Positions 11,345-20,174 of a DNA stretch of 26,697 bases are shown one piece after another. This DNA comes from Cochliopodium minus (lineage: Eukaryota > Discosea > Himatismenida > Cochliopodiidae), in NCBI GenBank assembly GCA_024220525.1, contig JAMYWO010000044.1:109610-136306 (forward strand), read 5' to 3'. Within the stretch, counting starts at the first letter, position 1. Each line of letters begins with the position of its first letter. The notes under the pieces were generated by a model. It saw only the letters and a list, made by a program, of their open reading frames with translations, did not search any database and was not told the DNA's origin. The position numbers and the translations under genes are program-made.

Positions 11345-12678
11345 TTAATTCCAGCTGGAAGAGAACATGAGGGTGCAAAGACGAGGAAATTCACCATCAA
11401 CGATACCGATACCAGCAGTACCCAAATTAGTAGAGAGCAAGATATTTCTGCTGGTTCTATTTTTATCACCATCACTAACAAGGAAATGGATAACGAGATC
11501 TTGAGCATCATCTTGTTCGTAGAAATGACCACGAAGAAGTTTCAATTCACCATTATATGTACCATGGGATTCGATGATTTGAGCGAATTGGTTCTTATCT
11601 ACAGGCTTGGTTCCAATTTTGTTGGCGACTTCGAGAGCGCAGGAACAGAGGGTTCTAGGATAGGAATATCCGTCCATTCTGGAGAGGGATCTGAGAGCTT
11701 GGATGGCCTCCAAAACAGCATCTTTTCCTTCATTGGTCTTTGTTTTATATTTTAATTCTCCTTTTTTCACAAATAAAACATTCCCTTCAAATGAATTAGC
11801 ACGTTCTTCAAGCAATTTGATATAAACAGAGGGATTAGTTCTGGCAATGTTTATTTCTCTTTGCAAATCACTATCCAATTGCCCGCTTCCTTTATAACTG
11901 TTGCTGCTGCTGTTGGATGATGAATTGTTGTTGCTGCTGCTGTTATTAGATGATGTGTTTCTTGTTGAGCTGTTGTTATTTGATGAATTGTTGTAATTTG
12001 AAGAAGATGTGTTAGATGAAGTGGGTCTTGATGTTGTTGTGGTTTGTGGTACATAATTTCCTAATTTTGGTTTTTAAAATAATTTTTAGAGAAAAAGAAA
12101 AATATATTGTCAAATATTAACAATCCATTATTAATTATAAGATTACATTTATATTTTTTGTCTATTTCATATTTTTTTTGAAGTACTCACAAATTTATAT
12201 TATTATATATTTTTTTTATTTTGATGCTGTTAAATTATTTATATTTATTTTATTTGGGCATTCCTTACCAATTGATTTAACATTTGAACCATCTTTAATC
12301 AATACAACTTCAAGATTACGTTTTCCTCTTTTTGCACTATCCAATAATGCTTCCTCAAGTTGTTTATCAGATGCGACGGATCCTTGTCCAAGGGAAGATA
12401 CATATTGAACTGCTATCCCATAGCCAAGAACTTGTCCGAACTTGCTTTTTAATCTATCAACAGAAAAATCTCCTCTATCCATTTCAACACTTTTCAAACT
12501 GTTTCCAATACGTCCATGTACTTTATACTTTATAATTCAAATAGAAAATTTAGAAAAAAAAAAAATTTATATTTTATATTCAGCTTATAATTTTTAAAAA
12601 TTTAGATTGTAATGCTTTTGAAATTTATATAAAAAAATATTTATTTGATCTTCAAATTTTTAAACTAACCTTGCTCAT
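11345..12678 (-). CDS. PB1 domain - Asn/Ser linker - CAP (SCP/PR-1) domain protein
   Basis: Three exons: 12670-12678 (only Met-Ser-Lys), 12269-12527, 11345-12060; total 327 residues, TAA stop. Residues 3-85 form a PB1-like ubiquitin fold: YKVHGRIGNSLKSVEM, DFSVDRLKSKFGQVLG, then VASDKQLEEALLDSAKRG in the place of the acidic OPCA strip, and NLEVVLI. Residues 90-148 are an Asn/Ser/Thr linker coded by repeated AAC/AGC. Residues 150-327 are a CAP domain: REINIARTNPSVYIKLL, TLCSCALEVANKIG, SHGTYNGELKLLRG, RNILLSTNLGTAGIGI. The first His of the usual metal-binding set is present (SHG); the HR before NIL is Ser-Arg here. CAP proteins are normally secreted, but no signal peptide is seen and PB1 is a cytosolic pairing domain, so an intracellular role is inferred. 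Convergent with the cyclase piece at 11193. Confidence 0.85.
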
Positions 12679-13010
12679 ATTATTTTATTTTTCGATCTTT
12701 ATTATTTTTTCAGTTACTTTTTGAAGCAATAATGATATATTACCTTTTATTTTTTATTAATTTTTTGGTATATTTTATAATATTTTATTATATTTTTAAA
12801 TATTATCATAAATCAAAAATGTTAGACAAATTAATCAACTCAAATGTAATTAACAAAACAATCTTCAAAAATCTTAAAAACGATTTTTTTTTTTTTATTG
12901 AATAAAATTCAAAAAAAAATATTGAGCAAAATTTTAATATATCAAGAAACTAAGATTTATGATTATCATAAATCAAATCTCAACTTACTATTTTCAATAT
13001 TATTTGGATT
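12679..13010. other. Intergenic A/T-rich stretch
   Basis: This lies between the start of the PB1-CAP gene and the stop of the secreted-protein gene, both on the minus strand. It should hold the PB1-CAP promoter and the 3' end of the other transcript. I see A/T homopolymers and no coding frame or clear motif. Confidence 0.5.
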
Positions 13011-13892
13011 TTAATCTCTTTTATTCACAATTTGCTCATAATCAAGCCTATTTTCTTCTTGAGGGGGATATTGTTGGTTAAATTCTTCAAATTGTTCATC
13101 GGAGAATTGAATTCTATGAGTTTTGAGATAATCCCTTTCATCTTCGATACCATTGAGCTGATTCCAACAAAATTTATGATTATACTTTAAACTATTGGGT
13201 CTTTCTTTGTGAAAATCATCTTTATATTCACTTCTCAATTTCAACAGACCCTTAATCAATCTATTAGGGCAAATTCCTTTATTAGAAATGTAATGGCAAC
13301 GATCAGGATCTCCACATGGAATTATTTGATGATCCGCTGGTACAATATAAACCCTATTTTGACTTAAAACATAAGATTGACTAACAAATACAGGTTCATT
13401 CTTGCATTCGGAAACAATTTTCTTCTCTTTGGAATGAATATCTACATTATTGCTGACTTTACAATTTGGTTTTTGCAAATAAGTTACGCAGTTTTCACTG
13501 TAGGATGCTCTCATAGGAAAAAAAGAATCTAAGGACACTGCAAATTGATTATCAAAAGTTTTATCGTTTTTATCTTTTGGCATGATGTTTTTGATCAAGA
13601 TTACACACTTGTACCTCCTGAATCCAACCTTTTTTTCTTTCATAAATATTTCTCCTTTCAAATCATCTGTATCTTCTCCATCTTCATTTAAAGGCAAACA
13701 CTCTTTGTTTTTCAAACTGTTTATTTTTAGATCTACTCTCTCAAAATTCTCGCAACTTCCCAAAAACTCTATCTTGAAAGTTTTATCAACTACCTTTCTC
13801 CCTAAAATTTTTTGCTCTTTATCTAATTTTATTCCTCTCATTCCCACCACCAAAATTAACAACAAGATGATCAAAGATTTACAAGCCCTCAT
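13011..13892 (-). CDS. Secreted Cys-containing protein of unknown family
   Basis: A single uninterrupted frame of 293 codons ending in TAA, with no intron. The N-terminus MRACKSLIILLLILVVGMRG is a clear signal peptide (basic start, Leu/Ile core, small residues at the cut). About ten cysteines follow, including pairs spaced like disulphides (CENF...NKEC; PCGDPDRC then GICPN). There is no further membrane segment, so it should be secreted or lumenal. The C-terminal 60 residues are charged and Gln/Glu-rich (QQYPPQEENR). I do not recognise the family. The codons are A/T-ending, like the AT-rich blocks elsewhere in the window. ATG at 13892 is the natural start because the signal peptide begins there. 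Confidence 0.75.
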   Translation of the reverse strand: MRACKSLIILLLILVVGMRGIKLDKEQKILGRKVVDKTFKIEFLGSCENFERVDLKINSLKNKECLPLNEDGEDTDDLKGEIFMKEKKVGFRRYKCVILIKNIMPKDKNDKTFDNQFAVSLDSFFPMRASYSENCVTYLQKPNCKVSNNVDIHSKEKKIVSECKNEPVFVSQSYVLSQNRVYIVPADHQIIPCGDPDRCHYISNKGICPNRLIKGLLKLRSEYKDDFHKERPNSLKYNHKFCWNQLNGIEDERDYLKTHRIQFSDEQFEEFNQQYPPQEENRLDYEQIVNKRD

Positions 13893-13980
13893 AATTACAG
13901 TTTAAAATTTTTTTTTAAAATAAAATTTATATAATTATAAAGAGACAAAAAAAAAAAAAATATTAAATATCAAAAAGGAA

Positions 13981-14088
13981 ATGAATTCAAATTCACAATT
14001 AAAAAATTTTAGAATATACTTGATAATCAAATTCAAATTTAGTGATCATCAAACGTTTGAAAAGTACATCTCCTTTTGTGATAAATTG
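13981..14088 (+). CDS. Possible first exon of an unidentified gene
   Basis: ATG at 13981 opens 36 codons (MNSNSQLKNFRIYLIIKF, then FSDHQTFEKYISFCDKL) ending at a good donor, GTAAGT. It lies 88 bases from the start of the divergent secreted-protein gene, a sensible place for a promoter pair. I could not find a matching second exon downstream, and no family is recognised. It may be a relic or chance. Confidence 0.3.
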
Positions 14089-15206
14089 GTAAGTCATAAA
14101 TTTTAAGATCTTAGAATTTTATAATTCCTCATTGAATCATTATTAAATACAAAAAATTAATTTTGGAACTAATCTACTAAAAAATTATTTTGGAACCATT
14201 TCAAATCTCAGAACTCCAATATTTGTGTTTCATTATAAAAAACTAAATAAAAAATAAAATTTTTATATTATAAAAAATTAAATTATAGATTAAATAATAA
14301 AATTTATGATTCAAATATATACAAATATGTATTTGATTGCAACTGATTCTTAATTCTTTTATTTATCTTTTTAATAATTGCGATGCTGCCAACAAATTTA
14401 TCAAATCCATTAAACAAATTTAGATTCACTTTATTTCATTTTTCCTGATTTATTCTTTCCAATATTTAATTTATTATTTGGTGATCAAATTCAATTTATT
14501 TTTTCAAAATAGGTTCTGTTGTAGTCAACATTTGATCAAAAACTGATTTGTGCGCACAAATTTAATTCCTTCGCCATCATTTCAACTTAGAAGGAAATAA
14601 AAAAAGAATTTTGAAGAAAATAAAAAAGTTTCATGTTGTTGACCAAAAAAAAAAAAGAAGGATGGATATCAAATGATTCATGTATATGTATTAAATCTTT
14701 TTACAAAATATAATATAATATAATTTTAAAGTGAAAAATATAAATTTTATTGACATTTACAATATACATAATCACAATTGTTGTTATATTTTAAGTTATA
14801 TTTGTTATATTTTTAAACAAAATATTTATTTCTCAAAAAGAATTTTTATAGAATTTCAAAGAACAGTTCACAACAAAGAAATTAGTTTCAAAATAAATTA
14901 AATTTCAAACTGATGTAACTTTGGAAAACGTTATTGATAACGAGAAGATTCATATCATTCCTTTTGATAATGATGGAACTGGATTACCAAGAATTATCAT
15001 GTGATTAAAGTGACTAGACCAAATTTATCAAACAAATCCTAATGCAATTAAAATCGTTTGATCAATGTTTATATGATCTGACAAATGAAAAAATGTTAAA
15101 TAGTATCCATCAACAAGAATAATTCTTTATTCAATAATTAAAAATCTTTGAAAATTCAGTGTTCTTAATTATCAAAAAAAAAAAAAAAGATATCTTTGGA
15201 ATAACA
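14089..15206. other. Long stretch without a recognisable gene
   Basis: About 1.1 kb of AT-rich sequence, less repetitive than the introns. The only coding-like trace is on the plus strand at 14897-15100: 68 codons without TAA or TAG but with five TGA codons. It reads TDVTLENVIDNEKIHIIPF and NDGTGLPRIIM before the first TGA. I assign no gene. The 15130-15206 end should hold the promoter of the ERGIC3-like gene. Confidence 0.4.
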
Positions 15207-15910
15207 ATGAAATTTTTGAATACTCTTGATTTTTATCCCAAGAACAAAAAGAAGATTGTCCAAAAAACAACCTTGGGTGGTGTTTGTAATTTTTTTTCAG
15301 CTATTTCCAAAAAGTCACAGCGAATATGCCTGGACATATATATTCAGAGAGAAAATTTGTTAGATATTAATCAACATATACAAATAATAATATAATTTGG
15401 ATCTCATTGATCAATTATATAGTACTTTATGTCAAGAATAAAAATTGATCTAAATTATATGGCACAGATTAAATTTTTCAGTATATAACTTTGAAAATAT
15501 TTTATATCACTAAAATATTAGATTATAAAAGGAAATGATAATCATATCTCAATCATATTTCATCTTGCCTTGATAAATTATTTAAACACGTAATAAAATA
15601 AAATTCAAGGATAATATATAACATCAAATAAATAAAATTTTGGAGCTCAATTCATTCTATTTCAATAATAAATATATAAAAAGATTAAATATAATATAAT
15701 AAATGAAAAATAAAATAAAAATTTCATTTTAAGACTTTTTATTGATCAATAAAAAATTTTTTACTTTTTTAAATATTATTAGTCACAATCGTGATATATG
15801 GCATCTTGCTATTTCTTCTCGTGTCTGAGTTGCTTGAGTATATGACGACCACAACCAAAGACTCTATAATCGTGGATATTTCAAGAGAAAAGTATTTTGA
15901 CGTATTCTTG
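15207..15910 (+). CDS. ERGIC3: ERGIC3/Erv46-like ER-Golgi cargo receptor, 5' part only
   Basis: Two exons, 15207-15279 and 15783-15910, join in phase and give 67 residues. They match the N-terminus of ERGIC3/Erv46 closely in layout: MKFLNTLDFYPKNKKKI (human family: LKQFDAYPKTLEDF), then TLGGVTIVIYGILLFLLVS as the first transmembrane helix, ELLEYMTTTTKDSIIVD (SELQYYLTTEVHPELYVD), and REKYFDVF (GDKLKINIDV). The protein cycles between ER and Golgi in COPII/COPI vesicles as a cargo receptor, with both ends cytosolic. Exon 2 ends in a normal donor, GTAAAA. The rest should follow but is lost in the repeat and the N gap starting at 16021. The 503-base intron is longer than most here. Confidence 0.78.
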
Positions 15911-15919
15911 GTAAAATTC

Positions 15920-16020
15920 AAAAAAAATCAAAAATTAAAAATTAAAATAAATTAAAAATAAATTAAAAATAAATTAAAAATAAATTAAAAATAAATTAAA
16001 AATAAATTAAAAATAAATTA
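15920..16020. repeat. A/T minisatellite with 10-bp unit before the gap
   Basis: The unit AAAATAAATT is repeated about seven times from roughly 15948 to 16020, ending exactly at the N run. The repeat probably caused the assembly break. It lies in the intron after exon 2 of the ERGIC3-like gene. Confidence 0.85.
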
Positions 16021-16125
16021 NNNNNNNNNNNNNNNNNNNNNNNNNNNNNNNNNNNNNNNNNNNNNNNNNNNNNNNNNNNNNNNNNNNNNNNNNNNNNNNN
16101 NNNNNNNNNNNNNNNNNNNNNNNNN
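16021..16125. other. Scaffold gap, 105 N
   Basis: An unsequenced gap of 105 N. The ERGIC3-like gene enters on the left. On the right the sequence is unrelated to it and leads to a cyclase piece, so the join should not be trusted as true neighbourhood. Confidence 0.99.
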
Positions 16126-16334
16126 TTGATGCTGTTGAATCTGCCCATATTTTCAACTTGTATGCTCACAACAGCTACTGCGAGTGTCAAAGATAAATGG
16201 TCTAAGTGGTTCTTTTATAAAAAATTCAAATAAATTACTCTTTTTTTTATTTTTTATTTTATTATTTATTTTTTATTTTTTTTTTTATATATTTTTTTTT
16301 TATTTTTATTTTTTTTTTTTATTTTGTTTTTAAG
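16126..16334. other. Unassigned coding-like scrap and T-rich intron
   Basis: 16126-16195 has a composition like an exon, with many C and G, and is open in more than one frame. Plus reads DAVESAHIFNLYAHNSYC; minus reads LAVAVVSIQVENMGRFNSI. Neither fits ERGIC3 nor the residues expected before the next cyclase exon. I cannot assign it. 16215-16334 is T-rich and ends in the acceptor of the cyclase exon. Confidence 0.3.
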
Positions 16335-17077
16335 GCGATACTGTGAATACTAGTGCCAGAATTATGAGCGTTGCTTTGAAAAAAGAACTTCCTATTCTCT
16401 GTGACGAGACTACTTGTAAGTCAGTCGATAAAATGATACCCTTTCGAGAAATTGACACTGTACAAGGTGAAAAAAAATAAAAAATAAAAAATAAATAAAA
16501 TTTAAAATTTAAAATAAAATAAATTTTAAAATTTAAAATAAAATAAATTTTAAAATTTTAAAATTTTAAATATTAGTATAAAAATATTAAAATATTGTTC
16601 AGAACATTTTTTGGACCAAAATAAAAATACTTTAATGAAAATAAAAAATAAAATAATGATAACAAAACAAAAAATAAATAAAGAAAAAATAAAATAAAAT
16701 AAATAAAAATTAAAAAATAGAAATAAATTTAAATTTTATTTTCATTGAAATTATTAATTTTTTAAATTTAATTTATTTGTTTAATATTTTTTTTTGAAAA
16801 GTGAAAGGAAAAGATACAGCAATCAAAGTTTTTTCACCAATAGAAGATGAATACCCAAAAAGTGAAATGAAAGAAGAGAAAACAGAAAGCATTATAGGGA
16901 GGGAGGTGGTAAAGGGAGTCTTTAACAAAGTCATTCAGAATTTTGGCGCCAAAAACATCGTTTTGTTGGAGGGCATCACTGGTACTGGCAAGTCGAAATT
17001 AGTAGATTACTTTCTTCGTTTGATCGAAAGAAAAAACATCAACCTTTATTTTGGTGTCGCTGATTCTCTTCACAAAA
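16335..17077 (+). CDS. ADCY10: Soluble adenylyl cyclase (ADCY10-like), central piece with P-loop
   Basis: Two exons, 16335-16466 and 16802-17077, in phase. The first begins with two bases of a split Gly codon, then DTVNTSARIMSVALKKEL and ILCDETTCKSVDK: this is the last part of the second cyclase domain (human GQKVNLAARMMMYYPGIVTCD). The second reads VKGKDTAIKVFSPI, as in human VMKGVADSGPLYQYWG, then IIGREVVKGVFNKVIQ (LLGRNKEINYF) and a Walker A P-loop, LLEGITGTGKSKL (human MYEGLPGYGKSQI). It ends ADSLHK with donor GTATTT. Everything before GDTVN and after the P-loop helix is absent. The piece fills most of a short contig between the 105-N gap and the n at 17326. The missing upstream part would match the exon ending at 26532 in both residue order and phase. 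Confidence 0.85.
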
Positions 17078-17325
17078 GTATTTTTTAATTCATTTTTTTT
17101 TTTTTTGTTATTATATATTAAATATTATTTTATTATTTTTTATTATTTATTTTTTGTTTATATATTTTTATTTATTTTATTCTAAATGTATTTTTCATTT
17201 AATCTTTTTTTATTTTTATTTTTAAATTTTTTATTTTTATTTTTATTTTTATTATTATTTTTTATTTTTTATTTTTTATTTTTTATTTTTTATTTTTTAT
17301 TTTTTATTTTTTATTTTTTATTTTT
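17078..17325. repeat. A/T simple sequence, (TATTTTT)n
   Basis: A T-rich tract after the cyclase exon. From about 17255 it becomes a regular 7-base repeat, TATTTTT, running to the single n at 17326. Such repeats are where contigs are likely to be joined wrongly. Confidence 0.85.
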
Positions 17326-17326
17326 N
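17326..17326. other. Single-n scaffold join
   Basis: A lone n separates the (TATTTTT)n repeat from an exon of a minus-strand Sel1-repeat gene, cutting that exon. Read as a contig border, like the n at 9936. Confidence 0.7.
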
Positions 17327-17714
17327 AGAATTCGAAAGCCTTTTGTTTATTGACTGGTACTCCAATACCTGACAAAATAAAATTTAAATAAGAATTAAAA
17401 AATAATAAAATAAAAAATAAATAAAAAATAAAATAAAATTAAAAAATAAAAAATAAAAAATAAAAAATAAATTTGATAAATAAAATTAATAAAATAAATG
17501 AAACAAAATTTAAATAAAAATAAATAAAAACAAAAAAAAACAAAAATAAAAATTTAAATAATCAAATAAATAAAAATATGAACCATAATTTAACATGAAA
17601 GCTAAATTGTTGATGGCGAGGTTGTTTCCAAGTTGAGAGGACTTTTGATAGAGCTCCAAGGCCTTCTTTTCGTCTTTGGGAGTGCATTTTCCGTGTTGAT
17701 ACATGAAAGCCAAT
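17327..17714 (-). CDS. Sel1-like repeat protein, fragment
   Basis: Two minus-strand exons, 17584-17714 and 17327-17368, joined in phase. They read LAFMYQHGKCTPKDEKKALE, then LYQKSSQLGNNLAINNLAF and MLNYGIGVPVNKQKAFEF. This is a Sel1 (TPR-type) repeat and part of the next, with the typical A..LG..Y..G.GV..D..KA..... pattern. Sel1 proteins are helical scaffolds for protein complexes. The gene is cut by the n at 17326 and by a long A/T repeat on its 5' side. It is probably not part of the C2-kinase gene upstream, though both are on the minus strand. Confidence 0.75.
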
Positions 17715-17869
17715 CTAAAACAATAAAATAAAATAAAAAATTTAAAAAATAATAAAATAAAAATAAAAAATAAAAAATAAAAGTAAAATAAAAAATAAAA
17801 GAATCAAAAAATAAAAAATAAAAATTAAAAAATAAAAAATTAAAAATTAAAAATTAAAAATTAAAAAAT

Positions 17870-17900
<31 letters not shown>

Positions 17901-17965
17901 TAAAAAAAAATAAAGGAAAATAAATGATATAAAAATTAAAAAATAAAAAATAAAAAATAAAAAAT
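17715..17965. repeat. A/T simple sequence, (ATAAAAA)n
   Basis: About 250 bases of AATAAAAAATAAAAA with small variations, and no coding frame. It lies between the Sel1 fragment and the C2-kinase. Because the kinase ends before it without its catalytic core, this tract is a candidate false bridge between two contigs. Confidence 0.8.
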
Positions 17966-18187
17966 TGAGATTTAAAAATATTTTTCGATATTCAACAAAC
18001 ATCCTTATATTTTTATGTCCACTTTTTAAAAATCAAGAAATAATTGCATAATTCAATATTTATTGAATCAAATATTATAAAATCTAATATTAATAAGCAA
18101 AACTTAACGCTGATTGATTTGTGAGAGGAAGTATAATTAAATGATGGGTTATATGAAAAAATTCCTTCAAAAAATTTGATAATTTAC
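17966..18187. other. AT-rich stretch downstream of the kinase fragment
   Basis: Sequence of mixed AT-rich texture following the donor of the last kinase exon. I found no further kinase exon here: no VAIK, HRD or DFG coding in any minus frame. Confidence 0.5.
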
Positions 18188-19219
18188 CTTATGAATAGCA
18201 TATTTTACAATCGCAAAAGCCCCTCTCCCCAATTCCTCTCCAACATCATAAATTTCCTTCACATTTTCTTTATCCATATCAAATTCCATTTCCTCCTCAT
18301 CCAATTTCCTAATTTCCTCTTCAGTCAGCATTAGTTCTTGTACCTATGAATAATCGATCAATTGAGAAAAAAAAATAATTTATATTTATTATTTATTTAT
18401 ATAATAATTCAGAGAAATTAAAAAAATTCAAGAAAATTTTTTATATTTTTTAAAAATACCTTTTTGATATCCTGGCTTGGTGGCGGAATCAAATTTATTT
18501 CTATATATACTTCCCCACTTACTGGTTTCCCCTTTTCATTGGTATCCCATTTGAACCAATTTTCTATATTATTGTCATTTTTGTGAATTTCCTTCAATGG
18601 AAGATTCAATTCTCCCCTTTATAATAATAAGCAAATATATAATTCATTTTATAAAAGCAATTTCTTTTTTGTGGTTTTTTTTTTTTTACATGAATCCATC
18701 TCTTAATATTTTATTTTTATCCAAACATGTGAATGTCAGTATTTGCTTTTTCATATCTTTGACTGGCCTATATGATCATATTATTAAATTATAGTTAATT
18801 TCAATTAGCAATGATTGATCATATTTTTGTGATTGAAGTTTTAAATTTTAAGAGAAAATTGAATTTTTAAAGAATTTTTTACAATTTCACCATATGATCC
18901 CATAAAGGATTGAGAGATTTCTTAATCACTTTAGTTTTATTTGTTATTTTCTTTTTTACATCAACCCCAACCAATTTTATCAATACATATGGATCAGAAA
19001 AGCCTAAAAATTTTTACGATTGGTTAAATATATATGTTTTAAAATTTGGATTATGATCCTATTTACCTGATTTTTTTTTGGGAATCAAATTTTTTGCACG
19101 TGAAACTGTTGGATAAATTATAATTAACGATATAATTATAAATATTCATAAATCATACTCTTTATTTCGACACTCCCTTCTTCATTTTCAAGATCTCTCG
19201 AATTTTTTTCTTTCTTCAT
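18188..19219 (-). CDS. C2 domain fused to a protein kinase, truncated after the glycine loop
   Basis: Six in-phase exons: 19159-19219, 19067-19105, 18883-19003, 18690-18767, 18460-18616, 18188-18343; about 204 residues. Start ATG at 19219. Residues 16-135 are a C2 domain: VEIKISRAKNLIPKKKSGFS, DPYVLIKLVGVDVKKKI, TKVIKKSLNPLWDHMV, ILTFTCLDKNKILRDGFMGE. The Asp of SDPYV and of LDKNK are calcium-ligand positions; the second loop keeps only part of the usual set, so calcium binding is uncertain. A short acidic linker (LTEEEIRKLDEEEMEFDMD) leads to the kinase start, YDVGEELGRGAFAIVKYAIH, a glycine loop with Ala for the last Gly. The protein should be drawn to membranes through C2. The catalytic Lys, HRD and DFG parts are not found downstream, and the sequence runs into A/T repeats. 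Confidence 0.85.
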
Positions 19220-19522
19220 TGAAATTCGTAAATAATGGCTTGATTTATACTGTTTATAGATTAATGTTTGTTATTGATATTTGCAATCAGATTATAAGTA
19301 TTTAATTTCCTTTTTTCAATTATTTAAATGCAAATTTTTTTTATAATTTTAATATAAATAAAAAACTTTCCTGTTTATTTGTCATGTTATCATGGTAAAA
19401 AAATGCCATTCCAATTTACAAATCATGATTTATTCTTTTCTGATGAATTTATAAAATTTATTTTTCTCATTTTTTGAATAAAATATCTTAAAAAAAAAAA
19501 AAAAAAAAAAGAGGAGAAAAAC
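19220..19522. promoter_or_regulatory. Shared upstream region of two divergent genes
   Basis: 303 bases between the start codons of the C2-kinase (-) and the LLPH-like gene (+). A 20-base A run at 19491-19510 lies just before the LLPH-like ATG. I see no other clear element. Confidence 0.4.
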
Positions 19523-19934
19523 ATGGCTAGATCCATCAGATCAAAGAGAAGAAAAAGAAATACCGCAGCGAAAAAAAGAGCTCTTGAGCCATGGAGAAAA
19601 TCTGAAGTCTCAAAGAATAATAGAGAATTGTTGAATTTTGTTTCCCTTCAACATGGAAGAACAATCAATAATGAACCCACAAGTAATATCTTTTATCTCC
19701 CATTATAAATTTATTTCTAATTTTTTTCTCAATTTTTATTTGCTCAAATATAAAGTTCCTATTTCAAGTATCCCAAATAATTCTCAAAAATTCACAATTT
19801 CTGTTGAAATGGAAGATGATGGTTTAAACAAATTGGATAAAAAAATTGATAGAAAAAAACAATTGGGGGAAATTAAATCCAAAAAGAATTTGTTAAAGGT
19901 TCAAGATAAATTGTCAAAAAATGAATCCAATTAA
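19523..19934 (+). CDS. Small basic LLPH/YBL028C-like nucleolar protein
   Basis: Two exons, 19523-19682 and 19756-19934, join in phase to 112 residues with TAA stop. The N-terminus MARSIRSKRRKRNTAAKKRA matches the conserved start of the LLPH/YBL028C (DUF2423) family, MAKSLRSKxKR. In yeast and animals these are small nuclear/nucleolar proteins linked to ribosome biogenesis. The C-terminal half is Lys-rich (KLDKKIDRKKQLGEIKSKKN), as in the family. The match rests mainly on the first 20 residues, so the function is inferred. Confidence 0.65.
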
Positions 19935-20174
19935 ATTATCTGTACAATCATCATCTTAAAATAAATTGAATTTTCTTTTATTTTTCTTTCATTTTTTAAT
20001 TTGTAAGTTATATACTTAGCAACAAACCATTTTGCAAATAACACTTTGATCTTCATAAAGATGAAATAATCTTTAACCCTTGCATTCCAAATGAACTTAA
20101 ATATCCTTATTTTCTTCAACAAAATAGTTTAAACAAATTTTATCATTCAGTTGAACAAAATTAAAATAAATAAA
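19935..20174. other. Intergenic stretch with an open plus-strand frame
   Basis: 240 bases between the LLPH-like gene and the RCC1 gene. The plus strand is open from about 20041 to 20163 and reads HFDLHKDEIIFNPCIPNELK followed by YPYFLQQNSLNKFYHS, then TAA. It looks more protein-like than random AT sequence but has no start and no acceptor I can defend. It may be a lost exon or chance. Confidence 0.25.

Noticed and set aside
11246-11755. Plus-strand frame of 169 codons and other frames over the CAP region
   Set aside because: They are shadows of the minus-strand CAP exon, which matches a known domain along its length.
13582-13905. Plus-strand frame of 107 codons
   Set aside because: Shadow of the signal-peptide protein on the other strand, rich in Phe/Ser as expected from antisense of Lys/Glu codons.
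15920-16020. Regular repeats that could be taken for a CRISPR array
   Set aside because: The units are 10-base A/T repeats with no spacers; this is a simple minisatellite in an intron.
16335-17077. Bacterial origin for the cyclase P-loop piece because of its location on a small contig
   Set aside because: It has two GT-AG exons in phase, host-like introns and host-like codon use, so it is a host gene.
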